A DNA stretch of 9,270 nt from an uncultured Collinsella sp. (GCA_900556365.1 USOG01000048.1:1-9270); one strand, 5' to 3'. Shown: positions 1 to 6,330, numbered from the stretch's first letter. Program-made: numbers and translations. Notes: generated from the letters alone by a model not told the origin.

Positions 1-24
1 GGTAACGACCCTACCACGTTGCAC

Positions 25-53
25 TTTACCAAACAAGAGTATTCGTATATAAC
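25..53 (+). promoter_or_regulatory. Candidate sigma-70-type promoter for the M20 amidohydrolase
   Basis: TTTACC (25-30) and TATAAC (48-53) are separated by 17 bases and match the -35 and -10 consensus at 4/6 and 5/6 positions. The element lies about 90 bases upstream of the chosen ATG at 147 in an AT-rich stretch that contrasts with the GC-rich gene. This is a consensus match only; the transcription start is not known. Confidence 0.4.
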
Positions 54-146
54 GTTTAAAAAATGCAGGGATATGCTGGAAACATGTGCGCCACAATCCT
101 GTATCACAATAAGTTGCAACAGATGTGCCTCACGAAGGGATCCTCT

Positions 147-1334
147 ATGACCGAGCTCCAAGAACTCCGTCGCTACCGCCGCGATCTCCATCGCATTCCG
201 GAGCTCGATTTCGATCTTCCGCAAACCATTGCCTATATCGAGGGCGTGCTGGCACCGCTCACCTGCGAAGTGACCCATCCGTGCCCCAGCTGCGTCTGTG
301 CTTTCTTCGACGCCGGCGTTGATGCCGCGCATGCCACGGCGATTCGCGCCGATATGGACGCGCTGCCCATCGCGGAGGCGACGGGAGCAGCCTTTGCCTC
401 GACCCATCCCGGCAAGATGCACGCTTGCGGACATGACGGACACATGGCCATGGCGCTTGCCGCCGCGACGTATGTCGACCGTACGATTCGCGAACAGCCG
501 GGCGCCATCAAGCGCAACGTGCTCTTTGTGTTCCAGCCTGCCGAGGAGACGACCGGTGGCGCCAAGACAGTATGCGAGAGCGGTGTGTTCGAATGCTACG
601 GGGTCGACCGCATTTTTGGCTTCCATGTGTGGCCCGATCTGCCTGCCGGCACGTTGGCGAGTTGTTCCGGTCCGCTGCTGGCGCGTTCGAGCGAGACGCA
701 TATCCATATTCACGGTACGAGCATCCACATTGCTAAGACCTATGGTGTGCCGGTTGGGGAGTCGCACGATGCCGCGTTGGCGGCAGCTAAGTTTTTGGTT
801 GCCGAGCGCGAGCTGATGGACGAGCTGGGCACCGACGAGCCCTGTATCGGCAAGTTTGGCCTGCTGCAGGCTGGCACCGTTTGCAACGCGGTGGCGGGGG
901 AGGCCCATGTTGCCGGCAGCCTACGTGTGTTTACGGACGACATGTTCGACCGTGCGCGCGAAGGCGTACGCCGTGTGCTCGACGAGGCGTGCACCGCAAC
1001 GGGCTGCACGTATGATCTTGACTTTGCCGAGGGCTATCCACCGGTCGATAACGACCCTGAGTTGTTTGCCTGCATTGCGCCTGCCTTGTCCGAGTTGCAA
1101 CTTGTGGACGAGCCGCTGCTAATCGCCGAGGATTTCGCGTTCTATCAGCGCCATCTGCCGGGCGTGTTCTTCTTGCTGGGCACGGGCGTGCCGGAGGGTC
1201 AAGAAAACCCGAGTGATCCGGATGGCTGTCCCGCCTATGCCACGAGCGCTCTGCATACCGATACCATGCTCTTTGACGAGGAAATTCTGCTCAAAGGCCT
1301 CGATGTCTACAAACGATTGCTTCTGCTTGGTTAA
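147..1334 (+). CDS. M20-family (M20D-like) metal-dependent amidohydrolase
   Basis: The predicted 395-residue cytoplasmic hydrolase belongs to the M20D group, which cleaves N-acyl amino acids, hippurate-like conjugates or small peptides with a two-metal centre. It opens with the family's RRDLHRIPEL motif. The expected metal ligands are visible: Cys94 and His96 in MHACGHDGHM, Glu133-Glu134 in QPAEE (general base and ligand), His160 in GFHVWP, and His370 near the C terminus. IAEDFAFY (326-333) is also typical. A central lid/dimerisation domain spans roughly 175-290. Length fits the family. The frame is open back to an ATG at 63, but the ATG at 147 has a good ribosome-binding site (GAAGGGA, 134-140, 6-base spacing), and family homology starts there. 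No signal peptide or membrane segment is seen. The exact substrate cannot be read from the sequence. The next gene is separated by about 160 bases and probably transcribed on its own. Confidence 0.9.
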   Translation: MTELQELRRYRRDLHRIPELDFDLPQTIAYIEGVLAPLTCEVTHPCPSCVCAFFDAGVDAAHATAIRADMDALPIAEATGAAFASTHPGKMHACGHDGHMAMALAAATYVDRTIREQPGAIKRNVLFVFQPAEETTGGAKTVCESGVFECYGVDRIFGFHVWPDLPAGTLASCSGPLLARSSETHIHIHGTSIHIAKTYGVPVGESHDAALAAAKFLVAERELMDELGTDEPCIGKFGLLQAGTVCNAVAGEAHVAGSLRVFTDDMFDRAREGVRRVLDEACTATGCTYDLDFAEGYPPVDNDPELFACIAPALSELQLVDEPLLIAEDFAFYQRHLPGVFFLLGTGVPEGQENPSDPDGCPAYATSALHTDTMLFDEEILLKGLDVYKRLLLLG

Positions 1335-1408
1335 TTGGCGAAGGATACCTGCTCTAGAAAATACGAACAAATGTACGCTATAATAGAGATGTAAGTCTAT
1401 AGAAACGT

Positions 1409-1447
1409 TTGACGTTATTAACGTAAGGCGATACTATGATTGTATCG
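1409..1447 (+). promoter_or_regulatory. higA promoter with two overlapping operator-like dyads
   Basis: TTGACG (1409-1414) and TACTAT (1432-1437) are spaced by 17 bases and form a candidate promoter. Two perfect dyads lie on it. ACGTTATTAACGT (1412-1424) has 6-base arms around one central base and overlaps the -35. CGATACTATGATTGTATCG (1429-1447) has 6-base arms around 7 bases and covers the -10. HigA-type antitoxins commonly bind such palindromes to repress their own operon, so these are good candidates for autoregulatory operators. The dyads are seen directly; the binding role is inferred. Confidence 0.55.
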
Positions 1448-1497
1448 TAATGAGCGCTATCGGGTCTGTTTTGAGTGGAGACAGGAGATGGCTTGGA

Positions 1498-1839
1498 ATG
1501 TCGAAATCGTCGATTATCACAAGTGATGAGACTGCGCCCGATCTGCTGTCGCCGGTGACTCCTGGTGAGCTTCTCAAAGAGGAATTTCTTGTTCCTATGG
1601 GCATTTCTCAATATCGCCTTGCTAAGGAGACCGGGATTCCGGCTCAACGCATTGGGCAGATTATCTTGGGAAGGCGTCGCGTGACGGCCGACACCGACCT
1701 TCGCCTTTGCCGCTACTTTGGCCTGACGGATGGTTATTGGCTGCGTGCCCAGATAGCGTTTGATCTCGAGGCGGAGAAGAGGCGTATCGAACCGGAACTG
1801 GATAAGATCGTTCCTGTCCAGCAGGTTATCGCATTGTAG
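1498..1839 (+). CDS. higA: HigA-family antitoxin-like XRE transcriptional regulator
   Basis: This 113-residue protein matches the HigA addiction-module antidote family. TPGELLKEEFL (21-31) is followed by a helix-turn-helix (about 37-61) containing ISQYRLAKETGIPAQRIGQI, then the family signature RRRVTADTDLRLCRYFG (59-75) and a C-terminal helix that normally contacts toxin and dimer partner. The ATG at 1498 has AGGAG at 1483-1487; the frame is open back to 1450, but homology does not need the extra 16 residues. HigA neutralises a HigB mRNA interferase and represses the operon. The usual order is higB then higA, yet no HigB-sized gene lies upstream (1335-1497) or immediately downstream. It may therefore be an orphan antitoxin or a free-standing regulator. 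Its TAG stop is at 1837-1839, and a membrane-protein gene follows 29 bases later, so the two are probably co-transcribed. Confidence 0.88.
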   Translation: MSKSSIITSDETAPDLLSPVTPGELLKEEFLVPMGISQYRLAKETGIPAQRIGQIILGRRRVTADTDLRLCRYFGLTDGYWLRAQIAFDLEAEKRRIEPELDKIVPVQQVIAL

Positions 1840-1868
1840 TGTTCAAAGATGTTGAGGTTGGAGTGACG

Positions 1869-2192
1869 ATGGGGCGACGCCGACAGGCTGCCGTTTATAG
1901 TCCCGGTGGGTGTGGATGCGGCTTGTTGTTGCTTCCGGTTATTGCTGTGAGCATTGGTGTGATGTTTGCGCTTGCCGGGTTGGCAGCAGCGGCACTCGTG
2001 TTGCTGATTGCGGCCATTGGCGTGACGATTTGGCTCTGCCTCAATCGCGAGCAACGCCGTGCCGACGGTAAAACCAATGTCGGCTGGGTCGTATTCCTGG
2101 TCATTGCGTACCCGCTGAGTGTCAGCTACCTGGTGTTCTTTGTTCTGTTGATGATCAGTACCTTTACCGGGGAATCCGTCACGGTGGGATAG
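1869..2192 (+). CDS. Small membrane protein of unknown function
   Basis: The gene encodes 107 residues that I do not recognise as a named family. After a basic N terminus (GRRRQ) and a Gly/Cys-rich patch (GGCGCG, 13-18) come two closely spaced hydrophobic segments (about 19-38 and 40-57). A short charged loop (NREQRRADGK, 59-68) leads to a third hydrophobic segment (about 71-97). By the positive-inside rule the N terminus and the charged loop are probably both cytoplasmic. The ATG at 1869 is preferred because GGAG (1860-1863) precedes it at 5 bases. A GTG at 1839, overlapping the higA stop, would add ten residues without a clear ribosome-binding site. The 29-base gap suggests co-transcription with higA, but the protein does not resemble a HigB toxin. 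Confidence 0.6.
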   Translation: MGRRRQAAVYSPGGCGCGLLLLPVIAVSIGVMFALAGLAAAALVLLIAAIGVTIWLCLNREQRRADGKTNVGWVVFLVIAYPLSVSYLVFFVLLMISTFTGESVTVG

Positions 2193-2222
2193 GCTCCGAT
2201 TTACTTCATGAGGGTGAAGCGA

Positions 2223-2250
2223 GGGACGGACTCTGAATGAACAGCGTCCC
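2223..2250. other. Short inverted repeat between convergent genes
   Basis: GGGACG (2223-2228) and CGTCCC (2245-2250) form a perfect 6-base dyad with a 16-base loop. It lies between the stop of the membrane-protein gene (2192) and the end of the reverse-strand gene (2254). It could be a weak terminator for either gene, but neither side carries a clear run of T, so this is only a possibility. Confidence 0.3.
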
Positions 2251-2253
2251 ATA

Positions 2254-2577
2254 TCAATAAGTTTCATTCGTTGTATGGCAATCCGAATGTGCAAGCGTTT
2301 GGCGCGAGAGCACCGCCGCCAGCAGCGCAGGGATACAGGTCGCAATCGCCAGCTCCCGTTCCAGCTCATCGCAAAAGCGCGTCAACGTCGCGCCTGACCA
2401 CAGGCATGCCCTTTCGAGCTTATGGGCGTACCCGATGCGGCAGCTATGCTTTTCGACACACGGCGTGAGTTTGTCGATCTTGAGCTCAATAGCCGCGCGG
2501 CTGCGCGGGTTGGACGCGATCGCCCCGATCAGCGTCACGACGCCGCCGCCGATGAGCGCCACCACAATAGATTCCAT
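2254..2577 (-). CDS. Phage-type small membrane-anchored protein, possibly degenerate
   Basis: The 107-residue product starts with a hydrophobic, Gly-rich membrane anchor (MESIVVALIGGGVVTLIGAI). It continues with SRAAIELKIDKL and VEKH (about 26-44), a pattern I associate with small proteins encoded beside holin and endolysin genes in prophages, which go on into a short coiled coil. Here the expected coiled-coil part after HKLER (52-56) gives way to a Cys-, Ala- and Leu-containing tail without heptads, so the 3' half may be decayed or unrelated. The ATG at 2577 is chosen because GGGAGG sits at 2583-2588 on this strand, about 5 bases upstream; an in-frame ATG at 2634 has nothing comparable. No other lysis or phage structural gene is in the window. 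Family assignment is from memory of the pattern and is moderate to weak. Confidence 0.5.
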   Translation of the reverse strand: MESIVVALIGGGVVTLIGAIASNPRSRAAIELKIDKLTPCVEKHSCRIGYAHKLERACLWSGATLTRFCDELERELAIATCIPALLAAVLSRQTLAHSDCHTTNETY

Positions 2578-2700
2578 AAGGACCTCCCAACAGGATATAG
2601 GCCAACTTGCGAGCCCATCATCCGCTATGGTCATAAATCAGCTGACAGCCGAATCATCGCTATAAAACGCGAGCTAAAATGTCCAAAAAATGATGGACGG

Positions 2701-2729
2701 TTCTCAGAATTTGCAAGGGTTACTGAGAA
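2701..2729 (+). promoter_or_regulatory. Perfect inverted repeat in the leader of the EcsC-family gene
   Basis: TTCTCAG (2701-2707) and CTGAGAA (2723-2729) are exact reverse complements around a 15-base spacer. The dyad lies 27 bases before the EcsC-family start codon and just upstream of its ribosome-binding site (AAGGAAGAGG, about 2745-2754). It could be an operator or an mRNA hairpin affecting translation. A smaller dyad, GTCCA/TGGAC (2681-2685/2694-2698), sits immediately before it. A TATAAA at 2661-2666 might be a -10, but no well-spaced -35 was found. Confidence 0.4.
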
Positions 2730-2755
2730 AGCAAAGCTGCGAGAAAGGAAGAGGC

Positions 2756-3511
2756 ATGGCTAAGAAGACGGAAGAGAAAGAAACGGTTGGAAAGACCAAA
2801 GGCTTCGAGATACCCATCGACGAGGAGTCGGCCGGCAAGGTGCTCGATGCCATCTACAGGAGCGCGCTGAACGGCGTCTCTAAGGTGAGTCGTTCAGTCG
2901 ACGAGATGGTTGCTGACTACATGGGGAAGGCGAAGTCACCCGATGAAGCCGCGAAGGCACTCGCAAAGTGGCAGGTCATGAAGTGCGGAACTTCGGGATT
3001 CGTCACCGGGCTTGGGGGCTTGATTACGCTTCCAGTCGCCATTCCCGCGAACATAAGCAGCGTTATGTACGTCCAGATGCGCATGATCGCCTGCATCGCG
3101 AAGATGGGTGGCTATGACGTCACGTCCGACCAAGTCCAGACGATGGTATACATGTGCCTCACAGGTACGACGATGAGCGATCTGGTCAAAATAGGGCTCA
3201 TCAAGACCGGGACCAAGTCGCTTGAGGCTGCAATCAAGAAGATTCCCGGCGCGGCGCTCGTGAAGATCAACCAGAAGATCGGCTTCAGATTTATCACGAA
3301 GTTCGGCGAGAAAGGCATCATTAACCTCGGGAAAATGCTGCCCCTCGCCGGCGGCGTGATTGGCGGCGGCGTGGACGTGGCATCGACGAGCATCATTGCT
3401 AAGAACGCCATCAGGATGTTCATGGAGGGCGAGAATCCCGATGGAACCCTGCCCACTGAAGCGGAGGTCGAAAGCATCGAAGACGTTGAGGTGGAAAGCG
3501 ACCTGCTTTAG
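2756..3511 (+). CDS. EcsC-family protein
   Basis: The 251-residue protein matches the EcsC family (named after the third gene of the Bacillus subtilis ecs locus). A Lys/Glu-rich N terminus (1-20) is followed by helical sequence. A long apolar Gly-rich stretch (79-103, containing GLGGLITLPVAIPANI) is the characteristic core, and a second apolar Gly-rich stretch (196-207, LPLAGGVIGGGV) follows. The C-terminal ~27 residues are strongly acidic (EAEVESIEDVEVESD). The apolar stretches suggest membrane association. The biochemical role of stand-alone EcsC-like proteins is not established, so no function is claimed. The ATG at 2756 is preceded by AAGGAAGAGG, and the frame is open back to 2690 without a better start. 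Nearby genes are small and unrelated (phage-type protein upstream on the other strand), consistent with an accessory insertion. Confidence 0.75.
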   Translation: MAKKTEEKETVGKTKGFEIPIDEESAGKVLDAIYRSALNGVSKVSRSVDEMVADYMGKAKSPDEAAKALAKWQVMKCGTSGFVTGLGGLITLPVAIPANISSVMYVQMRMIACIAKMGGYDVTSDQVQTMVYMCLTGTTMSDLVKIGLIKTGTKSLEAAIKKIPGAALVKINQKIGFRFITKFGEKGIINLGKMLPLAGGVIGGGVDVASTSIIAKNAIRMFMEGENPDGTLPTEAEVESIEDVEVESDLL

Positions 3512-3681
3512 CCCTTGTTACACGCTCCGCACCTCATCGCCTGGCCTATGCCGCAGGGGCTGCCCGGCTGTTGTGCGTCATCCGCGCCGAGTGCTGCTTC
3601 CTTCCAAGTGCCTCTAGAGCGGTGAGTTGTGTGCCTGCGCCCGTGCTCCCCGCAGATTAGTCTCAGGGTGGATTGCCGTTG

Positions 3682-4062
3682 GTGCCTGAGCGCCCGAGTC
3701 TACTCTTCCGCATTCCCGACACCTTTGGGCGCATTTGGAACGCGTTCGTCTATCTTTCGCCATTTGTTTTCTTTGTCGGAAGCCATGTTGCCGTTTTTCA
3801 TCCCACGGGCGCCAACCAAAACTACCCGATGTGGTTTCTCGCGATTGAGTATTTTATCTTCGTCGACGGTCTCGTAGTGCTCATTCATTTTGTGTTGTTC
3901 GATAAACGCCGCCTTCGCCGGCGGTTTGAGCTACTCGATAGATATCGCGGTAAAAAGCTTGCAAAGCTCTGTCTCAAGGCTATGGATGTGCTCTTGTTGG
4001 CAATGACTATCATTGTTGCCATCGCAAATGCGACCGGCGTCGTCGATACCTCCGCTACCTAA
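3682..4062 (+). CDS. Small membrane protein of unknown function
   Basis: About 126 residues with three probable membrane segments (about 18-38, 50-73 and 101-117). A strongly basic cytoplasmic-looking loop (DKRRLRRRF, 74-82) follows the second segment. I do not recognise the family. The start is uncertain: an in-frame stop at 3658-3660 limits the 5' end, and the only early candidates are TTG 3673, TTG 3679 and GTG 3682. AGGGTGG (3665-3671) is best placed for 3679 or 3682. About 170 bases (3512-3681) between the EcsC-family stop and this gene hold no gene, tRNA or clear terminator that I can see. The TAA stop at 4060-4062 runs straight into the bidirectional terminator. Confidence 0.6.
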   Translation: MPERPSLLFRIPDTFGRIWNAFVYLSPFVFFVGSHVAVFHPTGANQNYPMWFLAIEYFIFVDGLVVLIHFVLFDKRRLRRRFELLDRYRGKKLAKLCLKAMDVLLLAMTIIVAIANATGVVDTSAT

Positions 4063-4066
4063 AAGA

Positions 4067-4090
4067 AAAGGGCCCCGTTTGGGGCCCTTT
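4067..4090. terminator. Bidirectional intrinsic terminator between convergent genes
   Basis: AAAGGGCCCC (4067-4076) and GGGGCCCTTT (4081-4090) form a perfect 10-base-pair stem with a GTTT loop. On the minus strand the stem is followed by a good T-rich tail (TTTTCTTTT counted from within the stem), so it best terminates the secreted-protein gene ending at 4110. On the plus strand the T run is only three bases, so it should work less well for the membrane-protein gene ending at 4062. Confidence 0.9.
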
Positions 4091-4109
4091 GCAGTTGAGG
4101 CTTGCGAGC

Positions 4110-5243
4110 CTAAATGCGGTTCATCTGGGAAGCAACCTTGTTGTACCAGTCCTGCCACGTGGGCGGGCAGTACTTCTTGGCGGCTGCCGGGGTAAGCGTG
4201 GAACCATAGTTGGCGCCCAGGTAGGCAACGTGGGCGGAGACGCCCTCGCTCCAGCTACCAAAGCTACGCCAACCACCGCCGCGGGCACTCCAGCCCCAGG
4301 CGTTATAGGAGCCGGCGCAATAGAGGCCCTTGCTGCTCTCGATGCAAGCGATGGCGGGGGACCAACGGGGATCGACGCCGGTATTCCAGGCGGCAACGGC
4401 AAAGTTATAGCCCTGGCCTGCCATGGGGGAACCGGCGAGGTAGTTATCGATGCGGCTCGTCCACTCGTTAATGAACGAGTCGTAATCGGAGTTACCGCTA
4501 TTCGAGCTGTTCACCGTGGTGTCGATGGTGGTGTTGGCGTTGTTGGCCTGGCTGTTGGAGTTGTTGCCGCTTACGCCCTCGCCCGAGATCTTCTCGGCAG
4601 CAGCGGCCTTGTCGGCCTCGAGCTTTGCCAGCTCGGCAGCATTTTCCTGCTCGGCCTTTGCCTGCGCCTCGCTGCGGAGCTGCTGAGCCTGCGCCAGTGC
4701 ATCCTCGGCATTCTTTTGCTCGCCCTCGAGCTGAGACTTGGCCTGCTCGAGTTCAGTCTTGTTCTGCTCGAGCTCGGTCTGCATCTTGTTAAGCTCTTCG
4801 ATCTCGTCGACGCTCGAGCTTGTAATCTGGTTGGTGTATTTGCAGGTGGTGATAAAGTCACCCAAGCTCTGCGTGTTCACCAGGAAGCTCACGATGGGGC
4901 TGGTGCCCTTCTGGTACTTATACAGATCGCGCATGGCGGAGCTTGCCTTGGCCTGCTGCTCGGGTAGCTCGGCCTCAATCTTATCGATGTTCGCCTCATT
5001 GGAGTCGATCTGCTTTTGCAGATCCTCGAGCTTGGTTCGGGCGTCGTTGTAGGCGCTCGTAGCGTCCTCGATTTTTTTCTGGGCGGCGGAAAGCTGATCC
5101 TGCGTTGCCTGCGAGGCGGCATAGGCCGCGACGGGGGAGAGCATCGGCGTGGCCGTCAGCGCGACGGCGAGCGCGGCGCTCGTGATGATACGAGCCGGCT
5201 TCGACGCGATGAGCGCTGCGGTGCGATGGTTCGAATGCTGCAT
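4110..5243 (-). CDS. Secreted coiled-coil protein with C-terminal lysozyme-like domain; probable peptidoglycan hydrolase
   Basis: The 377-residue protein has a basic N terminus and hydrophobic segment (about 19-42) ending in AAYAAS, a typical signal peptide. Residues ~45-110 and ~145-220 are coiled coil (Gln/Glu/Ala/Lys-rich), interrupted by SPIVSFLVNTQSLGDFI (115-131), a layout seen in PcsB-like and related cell-wall proteins. An Asn/Ser/Gly-rich linker (~221-255) leads to a C-terminal domain (~256-377). There AIACIESSKG (297-306) resembles the catalytic-glutamate segment of lysozyme or lytic-transglycosylase folds, making Glu302 the candidate acid, followed by YNAWGW (313-318). Cys300 and Cys309 could form a disulfide. 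The role would be cutting septal or lateral-wall peptidoglycan; the enzymatic call is inferred. The ATG at 5243 has AGAGGGA about 6 bases upstream on this strand; a TTG at 5258 would add five residues. It is transcribed towards the terminator at 4067-4090. Confidence 0.75.
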   Translation of the reverse strand: MQHSNHRTAALIASKPARIITSAALAVALTATPMLSPVAAYAASQATQDQLSAAQKKIEDATSAYNDARTKLEDLQKQIDSNEANIDKIEAELPEQQAKASSAMRDLYKYQKGTSPIVSFLVNTQSLGDFITTCKYTNQITSSSVDEIEELNKMQTELEQNKTELEQAKSQLEGEQKNAEDALAQAQQLRSEAQAKAEQENAAELAKLEADKAAAAEKISGEGVSGNNSNSQANNANTTIDTTVNSSNSGNSDYDSFINEWTSRIDNYLAGSPMAGQGYNFAVAAWNTGVDPRWSPAIACIESSKGLYCAGSYNAWGWSARGGGWRSFGSWSEGVSAHVAYLGANYGSTLTPAAAKKYCPPTWQDWYNKVASQMNRI

Positions 5244-5302
5244 CCAGTCCCTCTGCAATCAATCGTAGGTTATTGGTCGAGGTGTATTCTACTACTGCTT
5301 TC

Positions 5303-5352
5303 GACCTCAACTTGAACCTTAAAGGTTCTAAAGGGTCAAGTTGAACTTGAGG
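5303..5352. repeat. Cluster of nested palindromes upstream of the secreted-protein gene
   Basis: Two perfect 15-base palindromes lie 7 bases apart: GAACCTTAAAGGTTC (5314-5328) and TCAAGTTGAACTTGA (5336-5350). In addition TCAACTTGA (5307-5315) pairs exactly with TCAAGTTGA (5336-5344), and CCTCAA (5305-5310) with TTGAGG (5347-5352), so alternative folds are possible. A related copy, TCAACTTTAACGTT (5402-5415), matches TCAACTTGAACCTT (5307-5320) at 12 of 14 positions. The ACTTGAGG-type arms recall MerR-family operators, but no MerR gene is in the window. The cluster lies within 110 bases of the reverse-strand start at 5243 and is a good candidate regulatory region for it. Confidence 0.55.
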
Positions 5353-5411
5353 CTTTGGCCTTGACCTGCGGGAATGGTGAATTGTTGAGAAACCATAGAG
5401 TTCAACTTTAA

Positions 5412-5434
5412 CGTTACGGCACCCTGTTGTAACG
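5412..5434. repeat. Inverted repeat downstream of the MOSC gene
   Basis: CGTTAC (5412-5417) and GTAACG (5429-5434) are exact reverse complements with an 11-base loop. The dyad lies 44 bases past the end of the MOSC gene in its direction of transcription. There is no T run after it on either strand, so it is not a convincing intrinsic terminator. It may belong to the same regulatory region as the palindromes at 5303-5352. Confidence 0.35.
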
Positions 5435-5477
5435 GGATTCTTGCTTGTAAAAGCTACCTCAACGTGGGGTTTTGCAA

Positions 5478-6110
5478 CTATAGGGTTCCTTCGCGGCGAG
5501 CCCGCTCCACCTCTTTGAGTGCCTCGGCGGGAGTGAAGGAACAGGTGCCGTCGCCGAGCCTGATCACCTGTATGTCGTCACCGGCATGGACTTCTCCGCC
5601 CTGCAGCACGACGCCAAAAATGCCCTCGTGAGGGAAGATGCAGTCGCCGGCGAGATAGTAGATGGCACAGCGTGTGTGGCAGACTTTGCCGATCTGGCTG
5701 ATTTCGACGAGCACTTCGCTACCGAGCTTGAGCTGCGTGCCCAAGGGGAGTGAGAGCAGGTTGATGCCCTGGGTTGTGAAGTTCTCGCCAAAGTCGCCCT
5801 CGTGCACATCGAGCCCGCGCGCCTGCGCCGTCTGGATAGACTCTGCAGCTAAAAAGGAGACCTGACGGTGCCAATGCCCGGCGTGCGCATCGGAGGCGAG
5901 GCCAAACTGCTCGATGACGGTGTCGTGCCCGTCGGCGACGGGTGACTTACGCGTGCCTTTGTGCTCCGACGTGTTGATTGAGACGATGCGGGCAGGCCCG
6001 TTGTAAGCATCGTTTGCGGTGCGTAGGGGAGCTGCCGTCTGGGCACGATCCGCAAGTTCGCGCTTTGCGGCGTCAATGATGGGGTTGTTGATCGGATGAG
6101 CCTGGGGCAC
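5478..6110 (-). CDS. MOSC-domain protein
   Basis: The 210-residue protein carries a MOSC (molybdenum cofactor sulfurase C-terminal) domain over about 40-185. Family marks include VEGDFGEN-like HEGDFGENF (103-111), then CHTRCAIYY (144-152) with Cys144 and Cys148, and GDCIFPHEGIF (155-165) with Cys157. Related proteins such as YiiM and mARC handle sulfur or N-oxygenated compounds using molybdenum cofactor. Small stand-alone MOSC proteins in anaerobes are often near molybdopterin genes, but none is seen here, so its partner is unknown. The N-terminal ~35 residues and C-terminal ~20 residues lie outside the domain. The start is GTG at 6110 with AAAGGT about 8 bases upstream on this strand. The gene is divergent from the ligase gene across a 220-base control region. 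Confidence 0.85.
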   Translation of the reverse strand: MPQAHPINNPIIDAAKRELADRAQTAAPLRTANDAYNGPARIVSINTSEHKGTRKSPVADGHDTVIEQFGLASDAHAGHWHRQVSFLAAESIQTAQARGLDVHEGDFGENFTTQGINLLSLPLGTQLKLGSEVLVEISQIGKVCHTRCAIYYLAGDCIFPHEGIFGVVLQGGEVHAGDDIQVIRLGDGTCSFTPAEALKEVERARREGTL

Positions 6111-6152
6111 AGTGTACCTTTCGACGGGGCGGGCAACATGTTGAATCCTACA

Positions 6153-6178
6153 ACAACGGTGGGTTCATTGCCCGTTGT
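6153..6178. promoter_or_regulatory. Inverted repeat in the divergent MOSC/ligase control region
   Basis: ACAACGG (6153-6159) and CCGTTGT (6172-6178) form a perfect 7-base dyad with a 12-base spacer. An alternative inner GGG/CCC pairing (6161-6163/6171-6173) is possible. It lies 43 bases upstream of the MOSC start codon and about 150 bases upstream of the ligase start. It is a candidate operator or 5' hairpin of the MOSC transcript; no direct evidence of binding. Confidence 0.35.
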
Positions 6179-6244
6179 CGTACACCGGTGATCGCCGCCT
6201 TCGTGCTGGATAATTACGCCGATTGCCATAGATACGGTGGAGCT

Positions 6245-6274
6245 TTGGGTGCCGGCGGCTCGGCACGCTAGAAT
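6245..6274 (+). promoter_or_regulatory. Weak candidate promoter and dyad for the D-aspartate ligase operon
   Basis: TAGAAT (6269-6274) matches the -10 consensus at 5/6 positions; TTGGGT (6245-6250), 18 bases upstream, matches the -35 only at TTG. Between them GTGCCG (6249-6254) and CGGCAC (6261-6266) form a perfect 6-base dyad with a 6-base loop, where a repressor or activator could act. The ligase ATG at 6331 then has AGGAAG (6320-6325) at 5 bases. The promoter call is tentative; the dyad is directly visible. Confidence 0.35.
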
Positions 6275-6330
6275 AAATCAGTTGCACAAAGACCGCCCGT
6301 CGTGTGGGCAGTTCTAGATAGGAAGTTTCC

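Noticed and set aside
1379..1384. Perfect TATAAT as an alternative higA promoter
   Set aside because: No acceptable -35 lies 15-19 bases upstream and there is no TGn extension, while the TTGACG/TACTAT pair downstream fits better and coincides with the dyads.
1734..2369. Reverse-strand open frame of about 211 codons
   Set aside because: It runs antisense through the end of higA and the whole membrane-protein gene, with a His/Arg/Gln-rich product lacking any domain.
3512..3681. Possible tRNA, small gene or terminator after the EcsC-family gene
   Set aside because: No cloverleaf, no frame with a ribosome-binding site and no stem followed by T run could be found.
4089..4967. Long plus-strand open frame rich in Gly, Ala, Leu and Val
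   Set aside because: It is the antisense shadow of the secreted coiled-coil gene; the low-complexity composition follows from the Gln/Glu/Ala codons on the other strand.
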